DNA from: Parasphingorhabdus cellanae | Lineage (GTDB): Bacteria; Pseudomonadota; Alphaproteobacteria; Sphingomonadales; Sphingomonadaceae | Assembly (NCBI RefSeq): GCF_017498565.1 | Contig: NZ_CP071794.1 | Span: 3,648,001-3,712,000, forward strand | DNA length: 64,000 nucleotides | Direction: 5' to 3' | Shown: one piece after another, positions 1-9,639 of the stretch | How the letters are laid out: each line of letters starts with the position of its first letter | Numbering within the stretch: the first letter of the stretch is position 1 | The notes under the pieces: generated by a model | The model's database searches: none | The model's input: only the letters and a program-made list of their open reading frames with translations | What the model was told of the DNA's origin: nothing | Position numbers and translations under genes: made by a program

Positions 1-1
1 C

Positions 2-415
2 CTGGGCCTGGTTACTGGATCAATCTGGGCGCGCCCTACTTGGGGCACTTGGTGGGTCTGGGACGGCCGCGTTACATCAGTGCTGGTGCTGTTTTTCCTT
101 TACCTTGCCTATATCGCACTCGCAAATGCCAGCAGCGAAAAAGGCGGAGTATCGCGGGTAACTGCGATTTTCGGTATTGTGGGTGCGATTAATATTCCGA
201 TTATCAATCGCTCGGTCGTGTGGTGGAACAGCCTGCATCAACCGGCCAGTATTACGGTAGGTGGATCATCTATTGATAGCGCCTTTCTATGGCCGCTGAT
301 GGTAAATGTCATTGGATTCAGCCTGTTGTTCGGGGCAATCGTTCTGATGCGTATGCGCGCGATTTTGGCAGAAACCAAAGTCGAGGCGCGGCTGCGACGG
401 ATGGCGGCAGAATGA
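2..415 (+). CDS. ccmC: CcmC, haem exporter/translocation protein (5' end outside window)
   Basis: Partial inner-membrane protein; the frame is open from base 2, so the start lies upstream of the window, and the last 137 residues are visible. CcmC delivers haem to the chaperone CcmE in system I cytochrome c maturation. The visible part has the tryptophan-rich WGTWWVWD periplasmic haem-handling motif, then hydrophobic segments, and a His in LHQPAS matching the second conserved periplasmic His of the family. It ends in a charged cytoplasmic tail. The stop overlaps the ATG of the next gene (ATGA), and the following genes are the rest of the ccm operon, which makes the identification firm. Confidence 0.95.
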   Translation: MGLVTGSIWARPTWGTWWVWDGRVTSVLVLFFLYLAYIALANASSEKGGVSRVTAIFGIVGAINIPIINRSVVWWNSLHQPASITVGGSSIDSAFLWPLMVNVIGFSLLFGAIVLMRMRAILAETKVEARLRRMAAE

Positions 416-543
416 ACCATTGGCCTTTTGTGATCGCTTCATATGCGATAGTGCTGCTCGGTACCGCTATTGTTATCGCGGGAAGCTATGCTGCTATGCG
501 CAAGTCTGAAGCAAAGGCAAAACAATTGAGTAAACGCAAATGA
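412..543 (+). CDS. ccmD: CcmD, small membrane protein of the haem exporter
   Basis: A 43-residue protein starting MNHWPFVIASYA, with one membrane helix (about residues 6-28) followed by a basic cytoplasmic tail. That is the normal CcmD architecture; CcmD links CcmC, CcmE and the CcmAB ATPase. The start ATG overlaps the ccmC stop, and its own stop overlaps the ccmE start, so translation is probably coupled. Sequence conservation in CcmD is always weak, so the call rests on size, topology and position between ccmC and ccmE. Confidence 0.88.
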   Translation: MNHWPFVIASYAIVLLGTAIVIAGSYAAMRKSEAKAKQLSKRK

Positions 544-989
544 AGGCGAAACATCAAAGACTGACACTGGCGGTATTAGCGCTGGTCGCGCTGGTTGGGG
601 CAGGCTTGCTCGCTGCTTTCGCGCTACAAGATCGGGCTAACTATTTCTATACACCAGCAGACATTGTTGCGAAAAAACCCGAGGTTGGGCAAGCGATCCG
701 CTTGGGCGGAATGGTCGAACAAGGTTCGATAAAACAAGAGGCGGACGGGGTGACAGTCAACTTTATCGTTCAAGACGGCACTGCACGTCAAGCCGTGACC
801 TATAAGGGTATCACGCCTGATCTTTTCGTTGAAGGCTCGGGTGTTGTTGCTGATGGTAAATTGAACAGTGCCGGTCTGTTCGTCGCCGATAGCCTGCTTG
901 CCAAACATGACGAGAATTACGTTCCGCGAGAGCTGGAAGGCATTGATATGACTGGCAATATGACGAAAACGGATACGCTAGTCGAATGA
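540..989 (+). CDS. ccmE: CcmE, periplasmic haem chaperone
   Basis: A 149-residue membrane-anchored protein. One N-terminal helix (about residues 8-30) is followed by a small beta-barrel domain facing the periplasm. The LAKHDENYVPRE motif contains His123 and Tyr127, equivalent to the residues that bind haem covalently (His) and stabilise it (Tyr) in E. coli CcmE. It takes haem from CcmC and passes it to CcmF. Start and stop both overlap neighbouring ccm genes by ATGA, so it belongs to the same transcript. Confidence 0.96.
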   Translation: MKAKHQRLTLAVLALVALVGAGLLAAFALQDRANYFYTPADIVAKKPEVGQAIRLGGMVEQGSIKQEADGVTVNFIVQDGTARQAVTYKGITPDLFVEGSGVVADGKLNSAGLFVADSLLAKHDENYVPRELEGIDMTGNMTKTDTLVE

Positions 990-2923
990 TTGCAGAAGCA
1001 GGTCTTATTGCACTCTGGCTCGCCGCCAGCATGGCATTTTTGCAATTTGCAATTTGTGCCATCGGTCTGGTAAAAGGCCAAGAAGAATTTTTCACGGCGA
1101 TCCGTCCCGTGGCCATTGCCCAGGGCGTGCTGGTCGCTTTATCCTTTCTTCTGCTGGTTTGGCTATTCGTGCGTTCTGACATGTCAGTGAAGCTCGTGGT
1201 CGCCAATAGCGTGGCGATCAAGCCGCTGATCTACAAGATTTCAGGTGCATGGGGCAATCATGAAGGGTCCATGCTGCTATGGATTGCAATCATGGGCGTT
1301 GCGGGCGCCTGTATCGGTATTTTTGAACGTAATCTGAAAACGAAGACGCTAGTGGCAACCTTGGGTGCTCAAGCGTTTATTAGCATAGGTTTCTATGCTT
1401 ATTTGTTGATCGCATCCAATCCGTTCGAGCGAATTTTCCCGGTTCCGGCGGATGGGCAGGGGCTTAACCCGCTGCTGCAGGATATTGGCCTCGCTCTGCA
1501 TCCACCGACGCTTTACGTCGGCTATGTTGGATTATCTATCGCCTTTTCTTTTGCGGTGGGCGCGATGATCACCCGCGATGTCGGGCCGGAATTTGCCAAA
1601 GCCATGCGACCTTGGGTACTTGGCGCATGGGTGTTCCTGACGCTGGGTATTACGGCTGGCAGTTATTGGGCCTATTACGAGCTTGGCTGGGGCGGCTGGT
1701 GGTTCTGGGACCCTGTCGAAAATGCTTCGCTGATGCCGTGGCTTGCCGCTACCGCTTTACTTCATTCAGTCACGGTTTTGGCTACCCGCGATGGTTTGCG
1801 GGCCTGGACCCTTATGCTTGCGGTTGTTGCTTTTTCGATGTCGATGATCGGTACTTTCCTGGTTCGATCCGGCGTTCTCACCAGTGTTCATGCGTTCGCG
1901 GTCGATCCCGAGCGCGGCAGTTTCATTCTCGCCTTACTTGCCCTCTATATCGGCGGCGCCATGGCTTTGTTTGCACTCCGCGTTGGCTCGGTCAAAGAAG
2001 GCTCCCAGTTTGAACCGGTTAGCCGGGAAGGGGCGCTGGTAGCCAACAATCTGCTACTATCTGCGATATTGGGTATCGTTTTTATCGGCACACTATACCC
2101 ATTGTTTGTCGAAGGCATGAGCGACGAAATGATTTCGGTCGGTCCGCCTTATTTCAATCTCGCCACAGGCCCAATCGCATTGATCTTAGTGGCCATCATG
2201 GCGGCAGGCCCCTTGCTGCGCTGGCGGCGTGATAGCGCGAAAGCCTTGATGAACCGTATTTCTATCCCGGTCTTTTTGACCGCTGCGGCCTTGTTCGCAT
2301 TGGTCTTGTTTACCACGTCAATGTCGGTCTTGTCCTTGCTCGGCCTCGCGCTCGCGGCTGGGATCGCGGTGGCAAGTTTTGCACCGTTATGGAAACGCAA
2401 TTTGCGGCGCACACCTATGCATACTTATGGCATGATTATCGCCCATTTCGGCATTGCCGTTGCGTTGGTCGGGATGGCATCAGAAACCAGCTTTACCGAA
2501 GAAAAATTGGTCGCCGCAACGCCGGGCGATGAAATCATGGTCAACAAATGGAAGATCAAATTCGAGGCGATTGAGCCGGTGGCTGGTCCTAACTGGACAG
2601 CGCTGGAAGCACGCGTAACGGCGCAATATGAGAATGAAGCAATCCACGAGATTGCCCCACAAAACCGGATGTTTGCATCCGCTCAAATGCAGACGAGTGA
2701 AGCCGCCTTGCTGACCCGCTGGAACGGGCAACTCTATGTGGTGCTCGGTGATAGCGACGATCAAGGTCGCTGGCAGTTGCGCATTTGGTGGAAGCCTTTT
2801 GTGACGCTCATCTGGTATGGTGGTGTGCTTATTGCTTTGGGTGGTCTGCTGGCGATGATCGGCCGACTGCGTCGTGCAGGGCGCCAGAAAAAACAACGTG
2901 CCTATGCTGAGGCGATGATATGA
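986..2923 (+). CDS. ccmF: CcmF, cytochrome c haem lyase subunit
   Basis: A 645-residue polytopic membrane protein, the normal length for CcmF. It has the WWD-domain signature (GWGGWWFWDPVEN near residues 230-245), and conserved histidines in ALHPPTLYVGY, LLHSVTV and IIAHFGIAV that correspond to the haem-ligating positions of the family. A large periplasmic loop precedes the last helix. With CcmG and CcmH it attaches haem to CXXCH motifs of apocytochromes c. It starts four bases inside the ccmE end and ends overlapping ccmG. Confidence 0.97.
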   Translation: MIAEAGLIALWLAASMAFLQFAICAIGLVKGQEEFFTAIRPVAIAQGVLVALSFLLLVWLFVRSDMSVKLVVANSVAIKPLIYKISGAWGNHEGSMLLWIAIMGVAGACIGIFERNLKTKTLVATLGAQAFISIGFYAYLLIASNPFERIFPVPADGQGLNPLLQDIGLALHPPTLYVGYVGLSIAFSFAVGAMITRDVGPEFAKAMRPWVLGAWVFLTLGITAGSYWAYYELGWGGWWFWDPVENASLMPWLAATALLHSVTVLATRDGLRAWTLMLAVVAFSMSMIGTFLVRSGVLTSVHAFAVDPERGSFILALLALYIGGAMALFALRVGSVKEGSQFEPVSREGALVANNLLLSAILGIVFIGTLYPLFVEGMSDEMISVGPPYFNLATGPIALILVAIMAAGPLLRWRRDSAKALMNRISIPVFLTAAALFALVLFTTSMSVLSLLGLALAAGIAVASFAPLWKRNLRRTPMHTYGMIIAHFGIAVALVGMASETSFTEEKLVAATPGDEIMVNKWKIKFEAIEPVAGPNWTALEARVTAQYENEAIHEIAPQNRMFASAQMQTSEAALLTRWNGQLYVVLGDSDDQGRWQLRIWWKPFVTLIWYGGVLIALGGLLAMIGRLRRAGRQKKQRAYAEAMI

Positions 2924-3447
2924 ACCGTTGGCTGCTCTGGGTTCCTCTTGTTGTATTCGGTATATTCTTCGCGGTAGTGGCAGCGGGCTTAATCCGCCCG
3001 AAGGATAACATAATCGAATCGAAAATGATCGGAAAACCGATCCCGGAATTTTCCCTACCAGCTGCGGTTGAACAGCGGCCCGCATTGTCAGTGGCCGATC
3101 TTGCGACCGGGAAGCCACAATTGCTCAATATTTTTGCAAGCTGGTGTGTGCCTTGTATTGCCGAAGCCCCGCAATTGCTGGAGCTTGAACGGGCAGGTGT
3201 ACAGATTAACGGTATTGCCAGCCGCGACACGCCGCAGGACATTGCGAACTTTCTCAACCGTTGGGGTAATCCTTATGTCCGTATCGGAACGGATGTGCGC
3301 AGCGTCGTGCAATTAGAGCTTGGCTCATCCGGTGTCCCGGAAACATTTGTAATCGACGGCAACGGTATAATTGTACACCAGCATGTTGGTGATATCCGCA
3401 AGGAAGACGTTCCGGAACTGCTGGAGATACTGGAGAACGCCGGATGA
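2920..3447 (+). CDS. ccmG: CcmG/DsbE, thiol:disulfide interchange protein
   Basis: A 175-residue membrane-tethered thioredoxin-fold protein. An N-terminal anchor (about residues 4-24) precedes a periplasmic domain with the active site WCVPC (Cys76 and Cys79) and the cis-proline loop SSGVPETFVID. The family keeps the haem-binding cysteines of apocytochrome c, or of CcmH, reduced. Its length and the acidic region around the active site fit DsbE rather than general thioredoxin. It overlaps ccmF and ccmH by four bases each. Confidence 0.95.
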   Translation: MNRWLLWVPLVVFGIFFAVVAAGLIRPKDNIIESKMIGKPIPEFSLPAAVEQRPALSVADLATGKPQLLNIFASWCVPCIAEAPQLLELERAGVQINGIASRDTPQDIANFLNRWGNPYVRIGTDVRSVVQLELGSSGVPETFVIDGNGIIVHQHVGDIRKEDVPELLEILENAG

Positions 3448-3868
3448 TCAGATTTTTCGTTCTGCTGGCATTTTTAGTGTCAGCTCCTGTTGCGGCCCAA
3501 AATGCGCTGCCGGCTTCTCCTTATGCGCATCAGCAGCTGGATGATCCCGTTCAAGAGGAAAAAGCGCGTTCCTTAATGGAGGAACTGCGCTGCCTGAAAT
3601 GTCAGAGCCAGTCGATTGCCGATAGTGATGCCCCGATGGCAGGCGATATGCGCAGTCAGGTGCGGGAGCGCATTGCCGCTGGCGCAACCCCGAAGAGGTT
3701 CGCAGCTGGTTGATTGAGCGCTATGGCGACTGGGTGACTTATAACCCACCGGTCAATGCCGTGACAGGACCGCTGTGGATTGCGCCTATTGTGCTGTTGA
3801 TTGTTGCTACATTGCTGGCGCGCGGGCTCTTCCGTCGGCGAAAAACCGACAAAAAGGACGCAAGCTGA
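3444..3868 (+). pseudogene. ccmH: CcmH, apocytochrome c reductase subunit, frameshifted
   Basis: The first frame encodes a signal peptide (cleavage near VAAQ) and the redox motif RCLKCQ (Cys50 and Cys53). After ...RERIAAG it goes out of register and stops at 3713. The expected continuation, RNPEEVRSWLIERYGDWVTYNPP followed in frame by a membrane helix and a basic tail, is intact in another frame from 3683 to the stop at 3868. One inserted base around 3681-3685 would join the two into a protein of about 141 residues, normal for CcmH. No slippery heptamer is visible there. This is either a real mutation or an assembly error. The 3868 stop overlaps the ccmI ATG as in an intact operon. Confidence 0.85.
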
Positions 3869-4521
3869 TGGGTTGGATCATATTGCTGGTCATGGTGCTC
3901 CTGCTTTTTGGCGTGCTTGTCTTTTTGGGTAAGCTGCCGCGGACTGCCTACGAACTGACCGGCGCGGCGCTTCTGTTCGGGGTTGCAGGTTATGCTTGGC
4001 AGGCCAATCCCGGAATGGCTGGTGTATCTGTCGAGCCGACCGAAAAAGCGAATAGCTTTGATGAGCGGAATATCGAATCCCGTCAAGAAATGGGCGAACG
4101 ATTCGGTACGGCGCGACAATGGTTGGTATTTTCCGACGCCCTGAACCGCAGGGGTAAGCATGGCGCCGCAGCCAATTATTTGCGAAACGGCGTCAAAGAA
4201 TACCCGAACAATCCCGATCTATGGGTTGGGTTAGGCAATGCCCTGGTTGTCCATGCCGACGGAGTGATCACTCCGGCCGCGCAATTTGCGTTTCAGAAGG
4301 CTGCTGATATTTCGCCCGAACATCCCGGTCCGCCGTTTTTTCTCGGCATGGCTTATGCGCAATCCGGCAAGATCGATCAGGCACGCGCAGTTTGGACCGA
4401 ATTACTGGAGCGCAGCTCCGAAGATGCACCTTGGCGCAAGGATCTCGAGTCGCGTTTGGCCACCATGGAACAAATGCAACCATCGCTTCCAACCTCGGAT
4501 AGTCCAGCTGCCGACAACTAA
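3868..4521 (+). CDS. ccmI: CcmI-like TPR protein, apocytochrome c chaperone
   Basis: A 217-residue protein. The N-terminus has two membrane segments (about residues 3-21 and 32-47), and the C-terminal half has TPR-like helical repeats (about 80-195, including PNNPDLWVGLGNAL and PGPPFFLGMAYAQSG). CcmI binds the C-termini of apocytochromes c and presents them to the CcmFH lyase. The ATG at 3868 overlaps the ccmH stop (TGATG). An upstream in-frame ATG at 3775 lies inside ccmH and is rejected. It is the last gene of the ccm operon; a gap of about 150 bases with no clear terminator follows. Confidence 0.88.
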   Translation: MGWIILLVMVLLLFGVLVFLGKLPRTAYELTGAALLFGVAGYAWQANPGMAGVSVEPTEKANSFDERNIESRQEMGERFGTARQWLVFSDALNRRGKHGAAANYLRNGVKEYPNNPDLWVGLGNALVVHADGVITPAAQFAFQKAADISPEHPGPPFFLGMAYAQSGKIDQARAVWTELLERSSEDAPWRKDLESRLATMEQMQPSLPTSDSPAADN

Positions 4522-4673
4522 AATATAGCATTATCAGCTAGTTGATGGGCATATCTGTTGGTCTTGTTGCGTGCTATAGAGGCCCATGCTAGTCGCGCGC
4601 GCTTGTCAGGATGGAGGCGCGGGGCTTGCGCACCCATTTCGACCCAATCAGGGGACCGCCAACACGGCAACCA

Positions 4674-6614
4674 ATGTCTGAATCGACGTCACAACCGAAA
4701 CGGAAACGCAATCGCGTCATCCAACCTCATGGCTCACGCCAAGAGGGAAGCGCCATCGCAAAATTGGCCGCTGGAGCGATCGGTATTGTGTTTGGGGACA
4801 TCGGAACAAGCCCGCTCTACGCCTTTCGCGAAACATTCGTTGGCGCCCATCCGCTAGAGCTGGATAAGCTCCATGTCCTAGGCGTAGTGAGCCTGATTTT
4901 CTGGTCGATGACGTTGGTAGTAGCGATCCAATATGTGACCATATTGATGCGCGCGGATAACAAGGGGCAGGGCGGCAGTCTGGCCGTTGTTGCTTTGCTA
5001 TCTGGAGCGTTAAGACGATCAAAATTTGGCTGGGTGGCTATATTATTGGGCGTTTTTGCGACCTCGCTATTCTATGGCGACAGCATGATTACGCCGGCCA
5101 TATCGGTTTTATCAGCCGTCGAAGGTCTGACGGTCGTAAACAGCGGCCTGCAGCCTATGGTTATTCCCATAGCCGTCGGATTACTGGTCTTTCTGTTCAT
5201 GATTCAATCTCGTGGAACCGCCAAAATCGGAGCATTATTTGCGCCCATCATGTTTGTTTATTTTGTGGTCATAGCGATATTGGGACTGACCCAGATATTT
5301 CAGACACCGGAAATCTTGCTGGCGCTTAACCCTTGGTATGCTTTGCAATTCTTCCTGATCGACGGCTTTAAGGCTTTTCTCGCCTTGGGTTCCGTTGTGT
5401 TAGCGGTAACAGGTTCAGCGGCGTTGTTTGCGGATATGGGCCATTTTGGCCGCAAGCCAATGCGCATCGCCTGGTTTGGATTCGTTATGCCAGCCTTGCT
5501 TTGCAATTATTTCGGCCAAGGTGCGATGATCATCGGCATGGATGACGCCAGCGCAGCCGCTGCGATCCAGAACCCGTTTTTCTTGCTCGCTCCTGAAATG
5601 TTGCGCTTGCCGCTGGTGATCCTTGCCACGATGGCAACATTCATTGCCAGCCAAGCGGTGATATCTGGCGCGTTTTCGGTCACCCATCAGGCTATCCAGC
5701 TGGGCTTCATTCCGCGGTTGACGGTCAAGCATACCAGTGCATCGGAAGCAGGGCAGATCTATATTCCAGTGATCAACTGGACGATCATGATTGCTGTGCT
5801 GATCCTCGTTCTGACCTTCCAAAGTTCGAGTAGTCTCGCATCGGCTTATGGTATTGCGGTTACCGGCGCGATGCTGATCGATACTTGTTTGCTTGCCGTC
5901 TTAGTTTTCACCATGTGGAAATGGAAATGGTGGTATGCGGTTCCGCTGCTGGCATTGTTTTTCATCGTTGATGGGGCTTATTTTGCGGCAAACCTCACCA
6001 AGGTTCCGCAAGGCGGCTGGTTCCCGCTTATGGTTGGCGGCTTCGCCTTCCTGCTGCTGACCACTTGGGCCAAGGGTCGCAAGATCATGCGTGAAAATAT
6101 GGCGGAGGCGGCCATGCCCATCGAAATTTTCACCAAGTCTGCCAAGAACAGCGCAACCCGTGTGCCGGGAACCGCGATTTTCATGGCGTCTAACTCCGTC
6201 GGCGTGCCGTCGGCGTTACTGCACAATATTAAGCATAACAAGATTATTCACGAACGCGTCGTCGTGCTCACCGTGAATATCGAAGACGTACCTTATGTCG
6301 AAATGGAAGACCGGATTGAGGTCAAGGATCTCGGCGATGGCTTCTATCGTCTGATCCTAAACTATGGCTTCATGCAGGAAACGGATGTTCCGGCGGCCCT
6401 TAAAAAGGTCAAGGAATGCGGCATGGACTTTGACATGATGACGACGAGCTTCTTCTTGTCGCGACAAACATTGCTGCCATCAGAAAAGCCGAAAATGATG
6501 ATTTGGCGAGAAAAAATCTTTGCATGGATGCTGCGCAACGCCGCCACCGCAATGGAGTTTTTCAAGCTTCCGAGCAACCGTGTGGTTGAGCTTGGTAGCC
6601 AGATGGAAATCTGA
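4674..6614 (+). CDS. kup: Kup, low-affinity potassium uptake transporter
   Basis: A 646-residue K+:H+ symporter of the KUP/HAK/KT family. The family signature [17 protein letters not shown] lies near the N-terminus, followed by about 12 hydrophobic segments to roughly residue 460 and a cytoplasmic C-terminal domain (about 480-646). A basic N-terminal tail (QPKRKRNR) precedes the first helix. The start is uncertain: the frame also has an ATG at 4611, but neither ATG has a strong ribosome-binding site, and 4674 gives a length closer to E. coli Kup (622 residues). It stands alone between the ccm operon and a convergent methyltransferase. Confidence 0.93.
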   Translation: MSESTSQPKRKRNRVIQPHGSRQEGSAIAKLAAGAIGIVFGDIGTSPLYAFRETFVGAHPLELDKLHVLGVVSLIFWSMTLVVAIQYVTILMRADNKGQGGSLAVVALLSGALRRSKFGWVAILLGVFATSLFYGDSMITPAISVLSAVEGLTVVNSGLQPMVIPIAVGLLVFLFMIQSRGTAKIGALFAPIMFVYFVVIAILGLTQIFQTPEILLALNPWYALQFFLIDGFKAFLALGSVVLAVTGSAALFADMGHFGRKPMRIAWFGFVMPALLCNYFGQGAMIIGMDDASAAAAIQNPFFLLAPEMLRLPLVILATMATFIASQAVISGAFSVTHQAIQLGFIPRLTVKHTSASEAGQIYIPVINWTIMIAVLILVLTFQSSSSLASAYGIAVTGAMLIDTCLLAVLVFTMWKWKWWYAVPLLALFFIVDGAYFAANLTKVPQGGWFPLMVGGFAFLLLTTWAKGRKIMRENMAEAAMPIEIFTKSAKNSATRVPGTAIFMASNSVGVPSALLHNIKHNKIIHERVVVLTVNIEDVPYVEMEDRIEVKDLGDGFYRLILNYGFMQETDVPAALKKVKECGMDFDMMTTSFFLSRQTLLPSEKPKMMIWREKIFAWMLRNAATAMEFFKLPSNRVVELGSQMEI

Positions 6615-6616
6615 CG

Positions 6617-7237
6617 CTAGGCCTCACGTTCAAATATCAGTTTTGTCCACCAAATACCTGCGGCTTTATTGTTGGGTAGAATGGATTGAGATCGACCGTT
6701 ATAAAGTGCAACAAGCTTATGTCGCGATGCCAATTCTATGGTCTCTTCAGCCGAAACGGCAAACATCCTTCTGCCTCGGGGGACAGGGCCATGCCTTAGT
6801 GAGATAAAGAGACGGGCAGCTTGGCTGAGCAAAGGAGCGACGGCACTCATCGCTTCCTCCCTCTGACCTTTGTCCAGATGCATCCAAACAGCATTCATCA
6901 ATATGAAATCGAACCGCTCGTGCAAATGTCTCACTTTTTCTAGATCAGGTAAGCTATCATCTACCCATCTAATAGTTGGCGAGGGGTGCAAATGAATAGC
7001 GCCCTCACGCAACTCTTTCGTCGGTTCGGCGGCGAGGACCTCATGCCCCTTCTTATCGAACCACGCGGCATCTCTTCCTGTACCCGAACCAATATCCAAT
7101 ATTTTGCAGGGCTTTTCAGGGAAATAATCGATTGCTTCCGGATAACTTTCTTCAAACGAGAAATTCTCATATTGCTCCAAAAGAAATGAGGCTTGGCTCG
7201 CATAGCCTTCCGTACCGCTGACAATTTTGTTTTTCAT
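6617..7237 (-). CDS. Class I SAM-dependent methyltransferase, unknown substrate
   Basis: A 206-residue cytosolic protein with a Rossmann methyltransferase fold. Motif I is ILDIGSGTGRDAAWF, followed by an acidic residue at the end of beta 2 (AAEP) and FDFILMNAVWMHL (motif IV region). The first residues (MKNKIVSGTEGYA) resemble small Tam/UbiE-like methyltransferases. The frame stays open upstream to 7411, but that would cover the rpiB start on the other strand and the extra sequence has no family features, so 7237 is chosen. It converges with kup (2-base gap) and diverges from rpiB. The substrate cannot be told from sequence. Confidence 0.8.
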   Translation of the reverse strand: MKNKIVSGTEGYASQASFLLEQYENFSFEESYPEAIDYFPEKPCKILDIGSGTGRDAAWFDKKGHEVLAAEPTKELREGAIHLHPSPTIRWVDDSLPDLEKVRHLHERFDFILMNAVWMHLDKGQREEAMSAVAPLLSQAARLFISLRHGPVPRGRRMFAVSAEETIELASRHKLVALYNGRSQSILPNNKAAGIWWTKLIFEREA

Positions 7238-7377
7238 GGGTAACAGTTTCTTGTGAAGCCCTGCATTTGTCCATCGTAAATTTATCTTAAGAAAGCGCAA
7301 TATTTGGTGGCGCACAATCATATCGTGCACTAGATAGCGGGCATTCGATTCTTGTCTGGATATTGAGGACAAAGCCC

Positions 7378-7815
7378 ATGCGTATAGCCATTGCTTCTGA
7401 TCACGCAGCAATAGAAATGAAAGCCGCTTTAGTGGAGTGGCTCATTGAGGCTGGGCATGAGGTAAATGACCTGGGTCCCATGACGACTGATAGTGTGGAT
7501 TATCCTGACTATGGTTATAAGCTCGCCTATGCTGTTGCATCTGGCGATGCCGAGCGCGGCGTAGCACTTTGCGGCTCCGGTATCGGCATATCCATGGCGG
7601 TCAATCGGAACCCGGCTTGTCGGTGCGCTCTGGTATCGGAAGGCCTTTCGGCGAAACTGTCCCGCGAGCATAATGACGCGAATGTCATCGCGATGGGCGC
7701 GCGATTGGTTGGGATCGAGATTGCCAAAGACTGCCTCGATAATTTCTTGAACACTGAATTTGGCGGAGACCGGCATCAACGCCGTGTTGATAAACTCTCT
7801 GCCCCCAAAAACTGA
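7378..7815 (+). CDS. rpiB: RpiB, ribose-5-phosphate isomerase B
   Basis: A 145-residue cytosolic enzyme interconverting ribose 5-phosphate and ribulose 5-phosphate. It opens with MRIAIASDHAA (Asp8 and His9 of the phosphosugar site), and has the catalytic Cys65 in ALCGSGIGISM and the conserved REHNDANVIAMG. The ATG at 7378 is chosen because GAGGA sits 8 bases upstream (7365-7369); an in-frame ATG at 7363 lacks this. It is the first gene of an operon with glyA, nrdR and a tRNA methyltransferase. Confidence 0.96.
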   Translation: MRIAIASDHAAIEMKAALVEWLIEAGHEVNDLGPMTTDSVDYPDYGYKLAYAVASGDAERGVALCGSGIGISMAVNRNPACRCALVSEGLSAKLSREHNDANVIAMGARLVGIEIAKDCLDNFLNTEFGGDRHQRRVDKLSAPKN

Positions 7816-7839
7816 ATAGCACACCGAAGGAGCACCATC

Positions 7840-9147
7840 ATGAGTAATGTCGCAGATATACAGGATATCCGCCCTACCGGATTTTTCGATTTCTCGGTTG
7901 ATGAGAGTGATCCAGCGATTGCTGATGCCATCAATGCGGAGATGTCGCGTCAGCAAAACCAGATTGAGCTGATCGCGTCTGAAAATATTGTGTCCAGGGC
8001 AGTGCTGCAGGCGCAAGGTTCGGTTTTCACCAACAAATATGCCGAAGGCTATCCCGGTCGCCGTTATTACCAAGGGTGCGCGCCTTCCGATGACGTTGAA
8101 ACTCTGGCGATTGAACGCGCAAAAAAGTTATTTAATTGCGGATTTGCCAACGTCCAACCCCATTCAGGCGCTCAGGCCAATGGCGCGGTAATGCTGGCGC
8201 TGACCAAACCGGGCGACACGATCCTCGGTATGTCTCTCGACGCTGGTGGGCATTTGACCCACGGTGCGAAGCCGGCACAATCGGGCAAATGGTTTAACGC
8301 GGTTCAATATGGCGTGAACGATGACGATCATTTGATCAATTATGAAGAGGTCGCGGCGCTGGCCAAAGAACATCAGCCCAAACTAATCATCGCCGGTGGC
8401 TCTGCCTATCCACGCCAGATAGATTTTGCCAAGTTCCGTGAAATTGCTGATTCAGTCGGCGCGATTTTCATGGTCGATATGGCGCATTTCGCTGGCTTGG
8501 TCGCTGCTGGTTATCATCCGAGCCCGCTCGATCATGCTGATGTGGTGACGACTACGACGCACAAAACCTTGCGCGGTCCACGTGGCGGTATGGTGCTGAC
8601 CAATGATGAGGCTATAGCGAAGAAGATTAACTCCGCTGTTTTTCCGGGCCTTCAAGGCGGTCCGTTGATGCACGTTATCGCAGCAAAAGCCGTGGCTTTT
8701 GGCGAAGCGCTGCGACCTGAATTTGCGAGCTATTCTGCTGCTGTTATCGAAAATGCAAAAATATTGGCCGCTCGCCTCAAAGAACGCGGAGCAAATCTCG
8801 TGGCTGGCGGAACAGATACCCATTTGGCGCTTATCGACCTTTCGCCGCTTGGTATTACCGGGCGCGACGCGGATGAAGCCCTCGAACGCGCGGGCATTAC
8901 CTGCAACAAAAATAGTATCCCCAATGATCCGCAACCACCTATGAAAACGAGCGGCATTCGTGTCGGTTCACCAGCGGGCACGACACGGGGATTTGGCCCG
9001 GCCGAATTCCAGATGATCGGTGATATGATCGCGGACGTTCTGGATGGCCTGCGCGAAAAAGGGGAGGGCGGTGATCCCGCGGTTGAAGCCAATGTCCGTG
9101 AGCGGGTTGAAGCGCTTTGCGGCCGTTTCCCGATTTATCCAGAATAA
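7840..9147 (+). CDS. glyA: GlyA, serine hydroxymethyltransferase
   Basis: A 435-residue PLP enzyme converting serine plus tetrahydrofolate to glycine plus 5,10-methylene-THF, the main one-carbon source. The PLP lysine is Lys242 in [14 protein letters not shown]. Other hallmarks are [27 protein letters not shown] and [12 protein letters not shown] strong ribosome-binding site, GAAGGAG, lies about 9 bases before the ATG. It lies 24 bases after rpiB and 15 bases before nrdR. Confidence 0.98.
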   Translation: MSNVADIQDIRPTGFFDFSVDESDPAIADAINAEMSRQQNQIELIASENIVSRAVLQAQGSVFTNKYAEGYPGRRYYQGCAPSDDVETLAIERAKKLFNCGFANVQPHSGAQANGAVMLALTKPGDTILGMSLDAGGHLTHGAKPAQSGKWFNAVQYGVNDDDHLINYEEVAALAKEHQPKLIIAGGSAYPRQIDFAKFREIADSVGAIFMVDMAHFAGLVAAGYHPSPLDHADVVTTTTHKTLRGPRGGMVLTNDEAIAKKINSAVFPGLQGGPLMHVIAAKAVAFGEALRPEFASYSAAVIENAKILAARLKERGANLVAGGTDTHLALIDLSPLGITGRDADEALERAGITCNKNSIPNDPQPPMKTSGIRVGSPAGTTRGFGPAEFQMIGDMIADVLDGLREKGEGGDPAVEANVRERVEALCGRFPIYPE

Positions 9148-9162
9148 GCGAACGAACCCCTT

Positions 9163-9639
9163 ATGCGTTGCCCCTTTTGCGCCTTTGATGACAGCCAAGT
9201 AAAAGACAGTCGGCCAACCGAGGATGGGACCACCATCCGGCGGCGACGGCAATGTGAAGGTTGTGGTGCCCGGTTCACAACTTTTGAGCGGATTCAGCTT
9301 CGCGAAATTACAGTAGTGAAAAGCGAGGATCGGCGGGAGACATTTGATCGATCCAAAATTGATCTGTCAGTTTCGCTGGCTTGCCGGAAAAGAGGCATCG
9401 CTCAGGAGCAAATGGATCAACTCGTGTCGGGTATCCAACGTCAGTTGGAAACCAGCGGGGAGAATGAAATTCCCTCGAAACGTATTGGCGAGATGGTTAT
9501 GGACGGCCTGAAGGGGCTCGATAGCGTAGCCTATATTCGGTTCGCATCAGTCTATAAAGACTTTACCGAGGCGAAGGATTTCGAAGAATTCGCCGGTAGC
9601 GTAAAGGATGTTGCGATTACCGACACCAGTGAGAAATGA
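9163..9639 (+). CDS. nrdR: NrdR, ribonucleotide reductase transcriptional repressor
   Basis: A 158-residue regulator. The N-terminal zinc ribbon uses Cys3, Cys6, Cys31 and Cys34 ([14 protein letters not shown]), with the basic [11 protein letters not shown]-contact strand between them. An ATP-cone domain follows (about residues 49-139). NrdR senses ATP/dATP and represses nrd genes. A glyA-nrdR pairing is widespread in alphaproteobacteria. The stop overlaps the next gene by four bases. Confidence 0.97.
   Translation: MRCPFCAFDDSQVKDSRPTEDGTTIRRRRQCEGCGARFTTFERIQLREITVVKSEDRRETFDRSKIDLSVSLACRKRGIAQEQMDQLVSGIQRQLETSGENEIPSKRIGEMVMDGLKGLDSVAYIRFASVYKDFTEAKDFEEFAGSVKDVAITDTSEK

Noticed and set aside
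3675..3700. Programmed ribosomal frameshifting in ccmH
   Set aside because: No slippery heptamer, internal ribosome-binding site or clear downstream hairpin was seen, and ccmH is not known to use frameshifting.
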